DNA of 5,348 bases, taken from Clostridiales bacterium. Lineage in GTDB: Bacteria; Bacillota_A; Clostridia; Oscillospirales; Oscillospiraceae. Made by a program: the position numbers and the translations under genes. The stretch spans positions 1-5,348 of the forward strand of contig JALFGI010000093.1 in assembly GCA_022777455.1 (NCBI GenBank), written 5' to 3'. Positions 1-5,348 of this stretch are shown one piece after another; position 1 is the stretch's first letter, and each line of letters starts with the position of its first letter. The notes beneath the pieces were generated by a model. That model was not told the origin of the DNA, did not search any database, and was given only the letters and a program-made list of their open reading frames with translations.

Positions 1-1
1 T

Positions 2-718
2 ACCCGGGCGGTGGAGTTCGCCGAGAACAGCCGGAAGGAATATGTGGCCGGGCTGCGGCTGGGCCAGGTGACGGACACCCAGGACGTCACCGGCGAGACG
101 CTGGAGTCCCATCCCGTCACCGTTTCCCGTGAGGACGTGGAGGCGGCCATGGCCCGCTTCCTGGGGCCCATCCAGCAGGTACCGCCCATGTACTCCGCCG
201 TGAAGATCAACGGCCAGAAGCTCTACGACCTGGCCCGGAAGGGCAGGGAAGTGGCCCGGGAGCCCCGGCCCATTACCATCCATGAGCTGACCTTCCTGGG
301 CTTTGAGGAAGGAAATGTCAGATTGCAGGTATCCTGCTCCAAGGGCACCTACATCCGTACCCTGTGCAAGGACATCGGCGAAGCCCTGGGCTGCGGCGCC
401 TGCATGGGCAGCCTTCGCCGCACCCAGGCGGGGGATTACACCCTGGCCGATGCCGTCCCTCTGGAAACCCTGCTGGAATCGGAGCACCCGGAACAGTATC
501 TGCGCCCGGTGGACTCCCTGTTCTCCAGCTTAAGCGCCGTTACCCTCACCGCCAATCAGGAAAAGCGGTGCCGCAACGGCAATGCCTTCTCCGTGACCCT
601 GGCCCCGGGCACCTACCGGGCTTACAGCAGAGCCGGGGAATTCCTCATGCTGGCCCAGGTCAGGGAGGGAACCATGACCACGGTGAAGAGCTTTTTTGAA
701 CCGGACGAAAAACCATGA
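2..718 (+). CDS. truB: tRNA pseudouridine(55) synthase TruB, 3' part (5' end outside window)
   Basis: This enzyme converts U55 in the T-loop of tRNAs to pseudouridine in the cytoplasm. The reading frame is open from base 2 (TRAVEFAENSRKEY...), and the GTG at 11 is an internal valine codon, not a start. Seen in the sequence: RLGQVTDTQDVTGE after the truncated edge, the TruB motif PPMYSAVKINGQKLYDLARKG-like segment at 182-244 with its conserved Tyr, and the CSKGTYIRT...LGCGA...LRRTQAGDY block at about 335-439, which closely matches the family. The C-terminal ~70 residues fit the small PUA-like RNA-binding domain. The catalytic Asp motif (GTLDPxATG) lies upstream of the window and cannot be checked; about 55-60 residues are missing compared with the usual length near 300. 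The stop overlaps the ribF start (ATGA), the usual arrangement downstream of infB-rbfA in Firmicutes. Confidence 0.95.
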   Translation, partial: TRAVEFAENSRKEYVAGLRLGQVTDTQDVTGETLESHPVTVSREDVEAAMARFLGPIQQVPPMYSAVKINGQKLYDLARKGREVAREPRPITIHELTFLGFEEGNVRLQVSCSKGTYIRTLCKDIGEALGCGACMGSLRRTQAGDYTLADAVPLETLLESEHPEQYLRPVDSLFSSLSAVTLTANQEKRCRNGNAFSVTLAPGTYRAYSRAGEFLMLAQVREGTMTTVKSFFEPDEKP

Positions 719-1599
719 ATCAGACAATTTACGCCTTGGGCTTTTTTGACGGTGTCCACCTGGGACACCTGGCTTTGTTAAATGAATGCCGTCGGCTTGC
801 CCGGGAAACCGGCCGGGAGGCCGGAGCCGTGACCTTCGATGCCCACCCGGACGCGCTGGTATTCGGCACCGCCCCGGTGCTGATCAACACCCCCGCCGAC
901 CGGGAGCGGCTTCTGCGCCGCAGTCTGGACCGGGTGATTACCCTGCCCTTTGACGAAAAAATGCACACCACCGGCTGGGAGGATTTTCTGAACCTTCTCC
1001 GCCGGGACTACGCCGCGGCAGGCTTCGTCTGCGGGGACGATTTCCGCTTCGGAAGCCGCGGCGCCGGCAACGGCGCATTGCTGACAGACTACTGCCGCCG
1101 GGAGAACCTCCCCTGCGCCGTGGTGCCGGAGCAGAGCGTCCACGGCACCCGGGTCTCCTCCACCCACATCCGCGCCCTGCTGGAGCAGGGGCAGATGGAG
1201 GAGGCCAATGCCTTCCTGGGCCATCCCCATATTCTCACCGGCCAAGTCATCCACGGCCACCAGCTGGGCCGCACCCTGGGCATCCCCACCGCCAATCTGT
1301 CTTTGCCTGCCGGGCTGGCGGTCCCCAAGTTCGGCGTTTACGCCTGTTTGGTGGAGCTGGATGGAGAGCGCTACCCCGCCGTCACCAACATCGGCACCCG
1401 CCCCACCGTCCATGGCAGCGGCATCACCGTGGAGCCTTGGATTCTTTCCTACCAGGGGGACCTGTACGGCCGGGAGATCACATTGGAATTCCATAAATTC
1501 CTCCGCCCGGAGCGAAAATTCCCCACTCTGGAAGCCCTCCAGGAGGAAATTCACCATAACGCAGAACAAACCATCCACTTTTTTCAAACCCAGCCATAA
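715..1599 (+). CDS. ribF: Bifunctional riboflavin kinase / FAD synthetase RibF
   Basis: This cytoplasmic enzyme phosphorylates riboflavin to FMN and adenylylates FMN to FAD. The N-terminal nucleotidyltransferase domain (about residues 1-170) shows GFFDGVHLGH at 9-18, the ATP-binding HxGH-type motif, then GDDFRFGSRGAGN at 107-119 and the SSTHIR motif at 148-153. The C-terminal riboflavin kinase domain (about 172-290) shows GHQLGRTLGIPTANL (181-195), NIGTRPTVHG (225-234), the catalytic-type Glu in VEPW (E240) and GDLYGREI (248-255). At 294 residues it is slightly shorter than the usual 305-315 because it begins almost directly at the first beta strand; that start is supported by the ATGA overlap with truB. 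No strong Shine-Dalgarno sequence precedes the ATG (only a weak GGA at 703-705), so translation is probably coupled to truB termination. VEPW replaces the more common VExH, a minor variation. No T-tract terminator follows the stop; a repeat element begins 18 bases later. Confidence 0.96.
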   Translation: MNQTIYALGFFDGVHLGHLALLNECRRLARETGREAGAVTFDAHPDALVFGTAPVLINTPADRERLLRRSLDRVITLPFDEKMHTTGWEDFLNLLRRDYAAAGFVCGDDFRFGSRGAGNGALLTDYCRRENLPCAVVPEQSVHGTRVSSTHIRALLEQGQMEEANAFLGHPHILTGQVIHGHQLGRTLGIPTANLSLPAGLAVPKFGVYACLVELDGERYPAVTNIGTRPTVHGSGITVEPWILSYQGDLYGREITLEFHKFLRPERKFPTLEALQEEIHHNAEQTIHFFQTQP

Positions 1600-1616
1600 A
1601 TCCTAACCGCACAAGC

Positions 1617-1760
1617 CTGTAGGGGCGGCCCGCAGCCGCCCGCGCAGTACCCACCCTCAAAAAACAGGGTTGGGCGAATTCGTACTGTGCCCAACATGGT
1701 ACCATTCAACCAAATACCCAGTCCCGTTGCCTGGCGGGAGGCTGAGAGCCTCCCCTACAG
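1617..1760. repeat. 144-bp MITE-like intergenic element with 9-bp terminal inverted repeats
   Basis: The ends are perfect inverted repeats: CTGTAGGGG at 1617-1625 and CCCCTACAG at 1752-1760. Inside are three further stem-loops. GGGCGGC/GCCGCCC pairs 1623-1629 with 1635-1641 (5-base loop). GCGCAGTAC/GTACTGTGC pairs 1642-1650 with 1682-1690 (one G-U pair) and encloses a smaller CCACCCT/AGGGTTGG hairpin. GGGAGGCT/AGCCTCCC pairs 1736-1743 with 1747-1754 (3-base loop). The outer and inner stems share bases, so they are alternative folds. No coding frame is supported and no clear target-site duplication flanks the ends. GTAGGGGCGG...CCCCTAC repeats are, from memory, common dispersed elements in Oscillospiraceae; that cannot be verified here. 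It may form the 3' end of the truB-ribF transcript, but it lacks a classical T-run terminator. Confidence 0.7.
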
Positions 1761-1811
1761 TGGCTGGGCAATCCATGAACCATTTATGAACACAATGCAA
1801 AATACCCCAAG

Positions 1812-1820
1812 TAAGGAGGA
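1812..1820 (+). promoter_or_regulatory. Strong ribosome binding site of the CapA-like gene
   Basis: TAAGGAGGA is a near-perfect Shine-Dalgarno sequence six bases before the ATG at 1827. It fixes that start over the nearby in-frame ATG at 1833, which would be too far away. In the preceding 1761-1811 stretch I see no convincing -35/-10 pair; the only small pattern is a direct repeat of ATGAAC at 1775-1780 and 1786-1791. Confidence 0.9.
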
Positions 1821-1826
1821 ATCGCC

Positions 1827-3137
1827 ATGGCTATGACCCCGGAGGATATGGAAAAACGCCGTCAGCGGCGGGAAAAACAGCTGAAAAAGCAGCGCGCCCA
1901 GCGCCGGAAGCTCCGGCTTGGTCTGGCGGCAGCGGTGGTGATCCTGGCCCTTTGCACCTTTGCCATCTATTTTTTTGTGGAAAACGCGCCCCAGGAGATT
2001 TCCGCCGCCGCCATGGACACCCTGCCCACGGAGACCACTGTGCCCCAGACCCTCCCCCCGGAGGAGACCACGCCCCCCAAGGGCGCTGCCACCACCATCC
2101 ACATCCGGGCCGCCGGTGACCTGAACGTCACCAACAACGTGGTGGATGCAGGCCTTTCCGCCGCGGGTTACGACTTCACCCGGGCTTTCCAGGATGTGGC
2201 CGGCACCCTGTCCGGCGCGGACCTGACGGTGCTGAACCTGGAGGGCAACATCTGCGGCGAGCCCTACGGCACCGCCACCACCTCCGCCCCCAATAAGCTC
2301 CTCACCGCCCTGCGCAGCGCCGGCGTGGATCTGATTCAGATGGCCAATTCCTGTTCCATCAACAACGGCCTCATCGGCCTGAATTCCACTCTGCAGTCCA
2401 TCCGGGCCGCCGGGCTGGAGCCGGTGGGCGCCTATTCCTCCCCCTCGGAATTCAAGCGCTCCAAGGGCTACACCATCTGTAATGTCCAGGGCTTGAAGGT
2501 TGCCTTCGTGGCCTTCACCAAGGGTGTGGGCGGCATGGGCATGCCCGCGGGCAACGAGGACTGCGTGAATCTATTGTACCAGGACTACGACTCCACCTAC
2601 AAAAAGGTGGACACCGAAGGCATCACCCAGATTCTGACCGCCGTGAAATCCGAAAAGCCGGACTTCGTGGTGGCGCTGGTCCACTGGGGCAGCGAGAACA
2701 ACGACACCATCAGCTCCACCCAGGAGTCCATCGTCAAGCTGATGCAAAAGAACGGCGTCGGCCTGATCATCGGCACCCATCCCCATCTGGTGCAGGAAGT
2801 GAAGTACGACGAGACTGCCGGTACCCTGGTGGCCTACTCCCTGGGAGACTTCTTCGGCGATGCCGCCCGGGGCGGCACCAACTATTCCATCATCCTGGAT
2901 GTGGAAATCACCAAGGACCCCGAAAAGGGCACCTGCCGGGTCACCGGCTACAGCTACACCCCCATCTACACCGTCACCGGCAGCCAGTCTGCCGACGGCT
3001 TCCAGCGGGTGGTGCGCATCGAGCAGGCCATGCAGGCCTACGAAGGCAATTTCGTGGATAAGGTCACCGCCGCCTGCTATTCCGATATGGCCTATTCCCT
3101 GAAACGAATCGCCTCCCGCACCAGCGGCCAGGGATAA
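1827..3137 (+). CDS. Membrane-anchored CapA-family (PgsA-like metallophosphatase fold) protein with altered NNHxxD motif
   Basis: CapA/PgsA proteins belong to a calcineurin-like metallophosphoesterase fold family, named for a role in poly-gamma-glutamate capsule synthesis or export; many members have no proven substrate. The protein has a basic cytoplasmic N-terminus (1-30, rich in Lys/Arg/Gln), one hydrophobic segment (about 31-51) acting as a signal anchor, a Pro/Thr/Glu-rich linker (about 62-90) and an extracellular CapA domain (about 91-385). Visible motifs are AAGDLN (D98), LNLEGNICG (136-144), ALVHWGSE (H286), IIGTHPHLVQEV (H318, H320) and YSLGDFFGD (338-345). The usual NNHxxDYG motif is replaced by NSCSINNG at 174-181, removing the conserved His and Asp, so activity may be changed or lost. 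No capB/capC neighbours are present, so a capsule role is not supported by context. It is flanked by repeat elements on both sides and is probably its own transcription unit. The family call is firm; the function is not. Confidence 0.88.
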   Translation: MAMTPEDMEKRRQRREKQLKKQRAQRRKLRLGLAAAVVILALCTFAIYFFVENAPQEISAAAMDTLPTETTVPQTLPPEETTPPKGAATTIHIRAAGDLNVTNNVVDAGLSAAGYDFTRAFQDVAGTLSGADLTVLNLEGNICGEPYGTATTSAPNKLLTALRSAGVDLIQMANSCSINNGLIGLNSTLQSIRAAGLEPVGAYSSPSEFKRSKGYTICNVQGLKVAFVAFTKGVGGMGMPAGNEDCVNLLYQDYDSTYKKVDTEGITQILTAVKSEKPDFVVALVHWGSENNDTISSTQESIVKLMQKNGVGLIIGTHPHLVQEVKYDETAGTLVAYSLGDFFGDAARGGTNYSIILDVEITKDPEKGTCRVTGYSYTPIYTVTGSQSADGFQRVVRIEQAMQAYEGNFVDKVTAACYSDMAYSLKRIASRTSGQG

Positions 3138-3164
3138 GAAAATGCCCCCGTTTGTCAAATTGAT

Positions 3165-3332
3165 CGATATCCATTTCTGGCGGAATGGACGATATACGCC
3201 GGGCGTTCGATATGTGTAACCACACGAGATGCGCTGCGGCGCGAGAGGAATGGATATCCCATCGAATGCCGCAGCGCGGCATATATCGACGCCGCAGGCG
3301 ATATCGCATTTTGCCAGAGGCAAAATATATCG
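3165..3332. repeat. Nested palindromic element: hairpins separated by CGATAT / ATATCG
   Basis: CGATAT occurs at 3165-3170, 3190-3195 and 3208-3213, and its complement ATATCG at 3283-3288, 3301-3306 and 3327-3332. The left and right copies sit almost mirror-symmetrically around about 3249, so the whole region is one imperfect palindrome. Each interval between boxes holds its own hairpin: CCATT/AATGG (3171-3175 with 3184-3188), ACGC/GCGT (3196-3199 with 3203-3206), GTGT/ACAC (3214-3217 with 3222-3225), CGCC/GGCG (3290-3293 with 3297-3300) and ATTTTGCC/GGCAAAAT (3308-3315 with 3319-3326). TCTGGC at 3176-3181 is mirrored by GCCAGA at 3313-3318. It is visibly richer in AT steps than the flanking genes. 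It encodes nothing credible. It is probably a non-autonomous dispersed repeat; its function is unknown. Confidence 0.75.
3231..3277. repeat. Central 10-bp inverted repeat of the CGATAT element
   Basis: GCGCTGCGGC at 3231-3240 is perfectly complementary to GCCGCAGCGC at 3268-3277, with 27 bases between. The self-complementary GGATATCC (3252-3259) lies near the middle. The right arm can instead fold locally as TGCCGC/GCGGCA (3267-3272 with 3276-3281, loop AGC), and the left arm as GCGC/GCGC, so long-range and local folds compete. This is the strongest single stem of the larger element. Confidence 0.75.
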
Positions 3333-3382
3333 AGAAATCCACGCAAAACAGCAATTTCCCCCTTCCCACACAACACAAAAAT

Positions 3383-3390
3383 GGAGAGAG
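3383..3390 (+). promoter_or_regulatory. Ribosome binding site deciding the GH13 start
   Basis: GGAGAGAG lies 3-5 bases before the ATG at 3394 and supports that start. The same frame stays open upstream to an ATG at 3229, but that ATG lies inside the palindromic repeat and has no comparable binding site. No clear promoter is visible between the repeat (ending about 3332) and this site. Confidence 0.8.
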
Positions 3391-3393
3391 CCC

Positions 3394-5235
3394 ATGAGGA
3401 TTCTATTCGACAGCAAGCAGTCCCAGTTCAAATCCCCCTTCGGCACCCTGGTCCCGGGGCAGATGTGTACGCTGCACGTGCACATTCCCGCCACGGTGTG
3501 CACCCAGCGGGTGGAAATCGTGCTGTGCTATGAAAACGGCAGCCCCGCCCGGTATCTGGACATGCACCGCACCGAGCAGCGGGGCGCTTACGAAATTTGG
3601 CAGGGAGAATTCTCCCTCTTCGCCCCGGGATTGTACTTCTATTATTTCCAGATCCACGACCCCCACGGCATGTTCCGCCTGTTCAAGCAGGGGGACGATG
3701 CCAACATGGAGGCCGGCGACCTGTGGCAGGTCAGCTGCATCCCCGCGGACTTCACCACCCCGGACTGGGCCAAGGGCGCCATCATTTACCAGATTTTCCC
3801 CGACCGCTTCTGCCGCAGCGGCAAGGTTGACCTCACCGGCAAGCTGGAGCCCTATTCCATCCACGCCAGCTGGAACGAGGACGTGGACTGGGCCCCGGAC
3901 GAAAACGGGATCATCCAGAACAACGATTTCTTCGGGGGCAATTTCCGGGGCATCACGGAAAAAATGGACTATATCGCCAGCCTGGGCGTGACCATCCTCT
4001 ACCTGAACCCCATCAGCAAGAGCTTTTCCAACCACCGCTACGACACCGGCGACTACAAGACCCCCGATCCCATGCTGGGCACGGAGGCGGATTTTGCCGC
4101 CATGTGCCGGGCGGCCCATGAGCGGGGCATCAAGGTGATTCTGGACGGCGTGTACTCCCACACCGGCTCCGACAGCCTGTACTTCGACCGGAATCGCACC
4201 TTCGGCGGAAACGGTGCCTTCTGCACCCGGCAATCTCCTTACTACAACTGGTACACCTTCTATGAGTGGCCCACCAATTACCACTCCTGGTGGAATTTCG
4301 ACACCCTGCCCACGGTGAATAAAATGCACCCGGACTTCATTCGCTATATCATCACCGATGAAGACAGCGTGGTGGCCCACTGGATGAAGCTGGGGGCGGA
4401 CGGCTACCGGCTGGACGTGGCCGACGAGCTGCCCGATGAATTCATCCGCATGATTCACGACCGCATCCGTTCCATCAACCCCGATGCCCTGCTGCTGGGG
4501 GAGGTGTGGGAGGATGCCTCCAACAAAATGGCCTACGACAAGCGACGCCGGTACTTCGTGGGCGGCGAGCTGGACAGCGTGATGAACTACCCCTTCCGCA
4601 CCGCCATCCTGGACTTCATGCGGGGCCGGGACGCCGGTGAACGGCTGCGGAATACGGTGATGACCATTGTGGAAAATTACCCGCCCCAGGTGGTTGCCTG
4701 CAACATGAACCTGCTGGGCACCCACGATACCCCCCGGATTCTTACCGCATTGGTGGACGATTTCGACGGCAGCCGGGAAGAAAAGGCCCACCGGCACCTG
4801 TCCCGGAACCAATTGGAAGTGGCCCGGGACCGGCTGATGATGGCCTCCTTCCTGCAGTACACCCTGCCCGGCTCTCCCAGCCTGTACTATGGCGACGAGG
4901 CCTGCATGGAGGGCTACAAGGATCCCTTCAACCGCCGCACCTATCCCTGGGGCCGGGAGGATCCCGAAATCCTCAGCCATTTCCGCTGCCTGGGCAAGCT
5001 GAGAGCCCATCACGAGCCCCTGCGCCTGGGTGACATCCACTTCTTCACCGCCGGGGATAAACACCTGGGCTTCTCCCGGAGCTACGGCGGGAAAACAGTA
5101 AAAATTTATGTAAACCGCAGTGGTGACCCCTGGGACATCCCCGCCGGCCGGGTGATCTTCGGCAAAAACCTGCAGACCATCGCCCAGGACTGGCTGACCC
5201 TGGCCCCCCGGGGCTACTGCGCCGTGGAAGGGTAA
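3394..5235 (+). CDS. Glycoside hydrolase family 13 enzyme, neopullulanase/cyclomaltodextrinase-like alpha-glucanase
   Basis: This enzyme is predicted to cleave alpha-glucosidic bonds in maltodextrins, pullulan or cyclodextrins by the retaining GH13 mechanism. Starting from 3394 it has 613 residues and no signal peptide, so it should be cytoplasmic and act on imported oligosaccharides. Residues 1-115 form a beta-rich N-terminal module like the CBM34-type domain of neopullulanases. The TIM barrel begins at WAKGAIIYQIFPDRF (125-139). The GH13 conserved regions are visible: DGVYSHTG (251-258, region I), GYRLDVADE (337-345, nucleophile D341, R339), LLGEVWED (367-374, acid/base E370) and LLGTHDTPR (440-448, H444, D445). 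A small C-terminal beta domain (about 540-613) closes the protein. All catalytic residues are intact. The long SLYFDRN...SPYYNWYTFYEWP...WWNFDTLPTVNK insert (261-310) fits the neopullulanase/amylopullulanase-type branch. It is followed after 3 bases by another ORF, suggesting co-transcription. Exact substrate preference cannot be read from sequence alone. Confidence 0.93.
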   Translation: MRILFDSKQSQFKSPFGTLVPGQMCTLHVHIPATVCTQRVEIVLCYENGSPARYLDMHRTEQRGAYEIWQGEFSLFAPGLYFYYFQIHDPHGMFRLFKQGDDANMEAGDLWQVSCIPADFTTPDWAKGAIIYQIFPDRFCRSGKVDLTGKLEPYSIHASWNEDVDWAPDENGIIQNNDFFGGNFRGITEKMDYIASLGVTILYLNPISKSFSNHRYDTGDYKTPDPMLGTEADFAAMCRAAHERGIKVILDGVYSHTGSDSLYFDRNRTFGGNGAFCTRQSPYYNWYTFYEWPTNYHSWWNFDTLPTVNKMHPDFIRYIITDEDSVVAHWMKLGADGYRLDVADELPDEFIRMIHDRIRSINPDALLLGEVWEDASNKMAYDKRRRYFVGGELDSVMNYPFRTAILDFMRGRDAGERLRNTVMTIVENYPPQVVACNMNLLGTHDTPRILTALVDDFDGSREEKAHRHLSRNQLEVARDRLMMASFLQYTLPGSPSLYYGDEACMEGYKDPFNRRTYPWGREDPEILSHFRCLGKLRAHHEPLRLGDIHFFTAGDKHLGFSRSYGGKTVKIYVNRSGDPWDIPAGRVIFGKNLQTIAQDWLTLAPRGYCAVEG

Positions 5236-5238
5236 CAT

Positions 5239-5348
5239 ATGGAAGAAGAACTGATTTTCACCGGCTACTGCCGTCAGCTGGACCAGAGCCGGATGGTCAC
5301 CATCGAGCTCCAAAACGGCGAGCTCACCGAATGCGACTGCTGCTACGG
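5239..5348 (+). CDS. Small protein of unknown function, N-terminal 36 residues (3' end outside window)
   Basis: An ATG at 5239, three bases after the GH13 stop, opens a frame that stays open to the window edge. The ribosome binding site GGAAGGG (5226-5232) lies within the last codons of the GH13 gene, six bases upstream, which supports the start and implies tight coupling. The visible protein begins MEEELIFTGYCRQLDQS and ends in a Cys cluster (TECDCCYG, with three Cys in four residues). The alternation of polar and hydrophobic residues looks like a short beta-rich domain. The closely spaced cysteines could bind metal or form disulfides, but the partner motif, if any, is past the edge. I do not recognise a named family. 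Codon use resembles that of the upstream genes. Confidence 0.75.
   Translation, partial: MEEELIFTGYCRQLDQSRMVTIELQNGELTECDCCY

Noticed and set aside
778..1587. A 269-residue minus-strand frame opposite ribF.
   Set aside because: It is an antisense shadow; the + strand encodes complete, well-conserved RibF motifs.
1600..1826. An FMN riboswitch or ribosomal-protein leader near ribF.
   Set aside because: No RFN-element conserved segments are visible, and the region lies downstream of ribF; its structure is explained by the terminal-inverted-repeat element.
3308..3326. Hairpin ATTTTGCC-AGA-GGCAAAAT as an intrinsic terminator for the CapA-like gene.
   Set aside because: It lies about 170 bases after the stop, is AT-rich at its base, and is followed by ATATCGAG with no T-tract; it fits better as a unit of the repeat.
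3311..3331. TTGCCA and TATATC as a promoter for the GH13 gene.
   Set aside because: The spacer is only 9 bases, far from the 16-18 needed, and both boxes are parts of the repeat hairpin and boundary sequence.
3165..3332. Possible CRISPR array, because a short box recurs at intervals.
   Set aside because: The boxes are only 6 bp, invert between arms, and the spacings are unequal and filled with hairpins, not with unique spacers; there are no cas genes.
2571..3503. A 310-residue minus-strand frame across the end of the CapA-like gene and the palindromic repeat.
   Set aside because: It is an antisense shadow of the CapA-like gene extended by chance through the repeat; low-complexity Gly/Val/Asp/His composition and no supported start.
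4144..4167. GH13 region I reads DGVYSHTG, with Ser where many GH13 enzymes have Asn (DxVxNH).
   Set aside because: From memory, DGV(F/Y)SHTG is usual in a Firmicutes neopullulanase-like branch, and the catalytic triad and both His residues are intact. I treat it as a subfamily feature, not a defect.
3403..5313. A 636-residue open frame on the minus strand opposite the GH13 gene.
   Set aside because: It is the complement of a GC-rich, strongly biased coding gene. Its Val/Gly/His/Gln-rich translation has no recognisable domain, and the + strand carries full GH13 motifs.

Overview
The window looks like chromosomal DNA from a GC-rich member of the Clostridia, most likely an Oscillospiraceae/Ruminococcaceae-type gut Firmicute. 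This rests on the truB-ribF gene order, the style of the proteins, the strong AAGGAGG-type ribosome binding site at one gene, and two intergenic, hairpin-rich repeat-like elements of a kind I associate with these genomes. The taxonomic call is inference; there is no rRNA in the window.

Layout, all genes on the + strand: (1) the 3' part of truB (tRNA pseudouridine-55 synthase) runs in from the left edge and overlaps ribF (FAD synthetase/riboflavin kinase) by the four bases ATGA. (2) A 227-bp gap holds a compact 144-bp MITE-like element with perfect 9-bp terminal inverted repeats. (3) A 436-residue membrane-anchored CapA-family (PgsA/CapA metallophosphatase fold) protein follows, with a strong ribosome binding site and an altered NNHxxD motif. 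(4) A 256-bp gap is mostly filled by a nested palindrome of about 168 bp, built from hairpins separated by CGATAT on the left arm and ATATCG on the right. (5) A 613-residue cytoplasmic glycoside hydrolase family 13 enzyme (neopullulanase/cyclomaltodextrinase-like) follows. (6) Three bases later begins a small protein of unknown function that runs off the right edge.

How the genes work together: truB and ribF form a translationally coupled housekeeping pair (tRNA modification and flavin cofactor synthesis). The CapA-like protein is probably a separate transcription unit, and the GH13 enzyme and the last ORF form a tight pair. No pathway joins the three groups, so this is mostly ordinary core chromosome. 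The parts worth a second look are the two intergenic elements and the substituted metal-site motif of the CapA-like protein. I see no CRISPR array, tRNA, phage gene, transposase or defence system, and no convincing sigma-70 promoter or intrinsic terminator. No gene-free stretch exceeds 300 bases.
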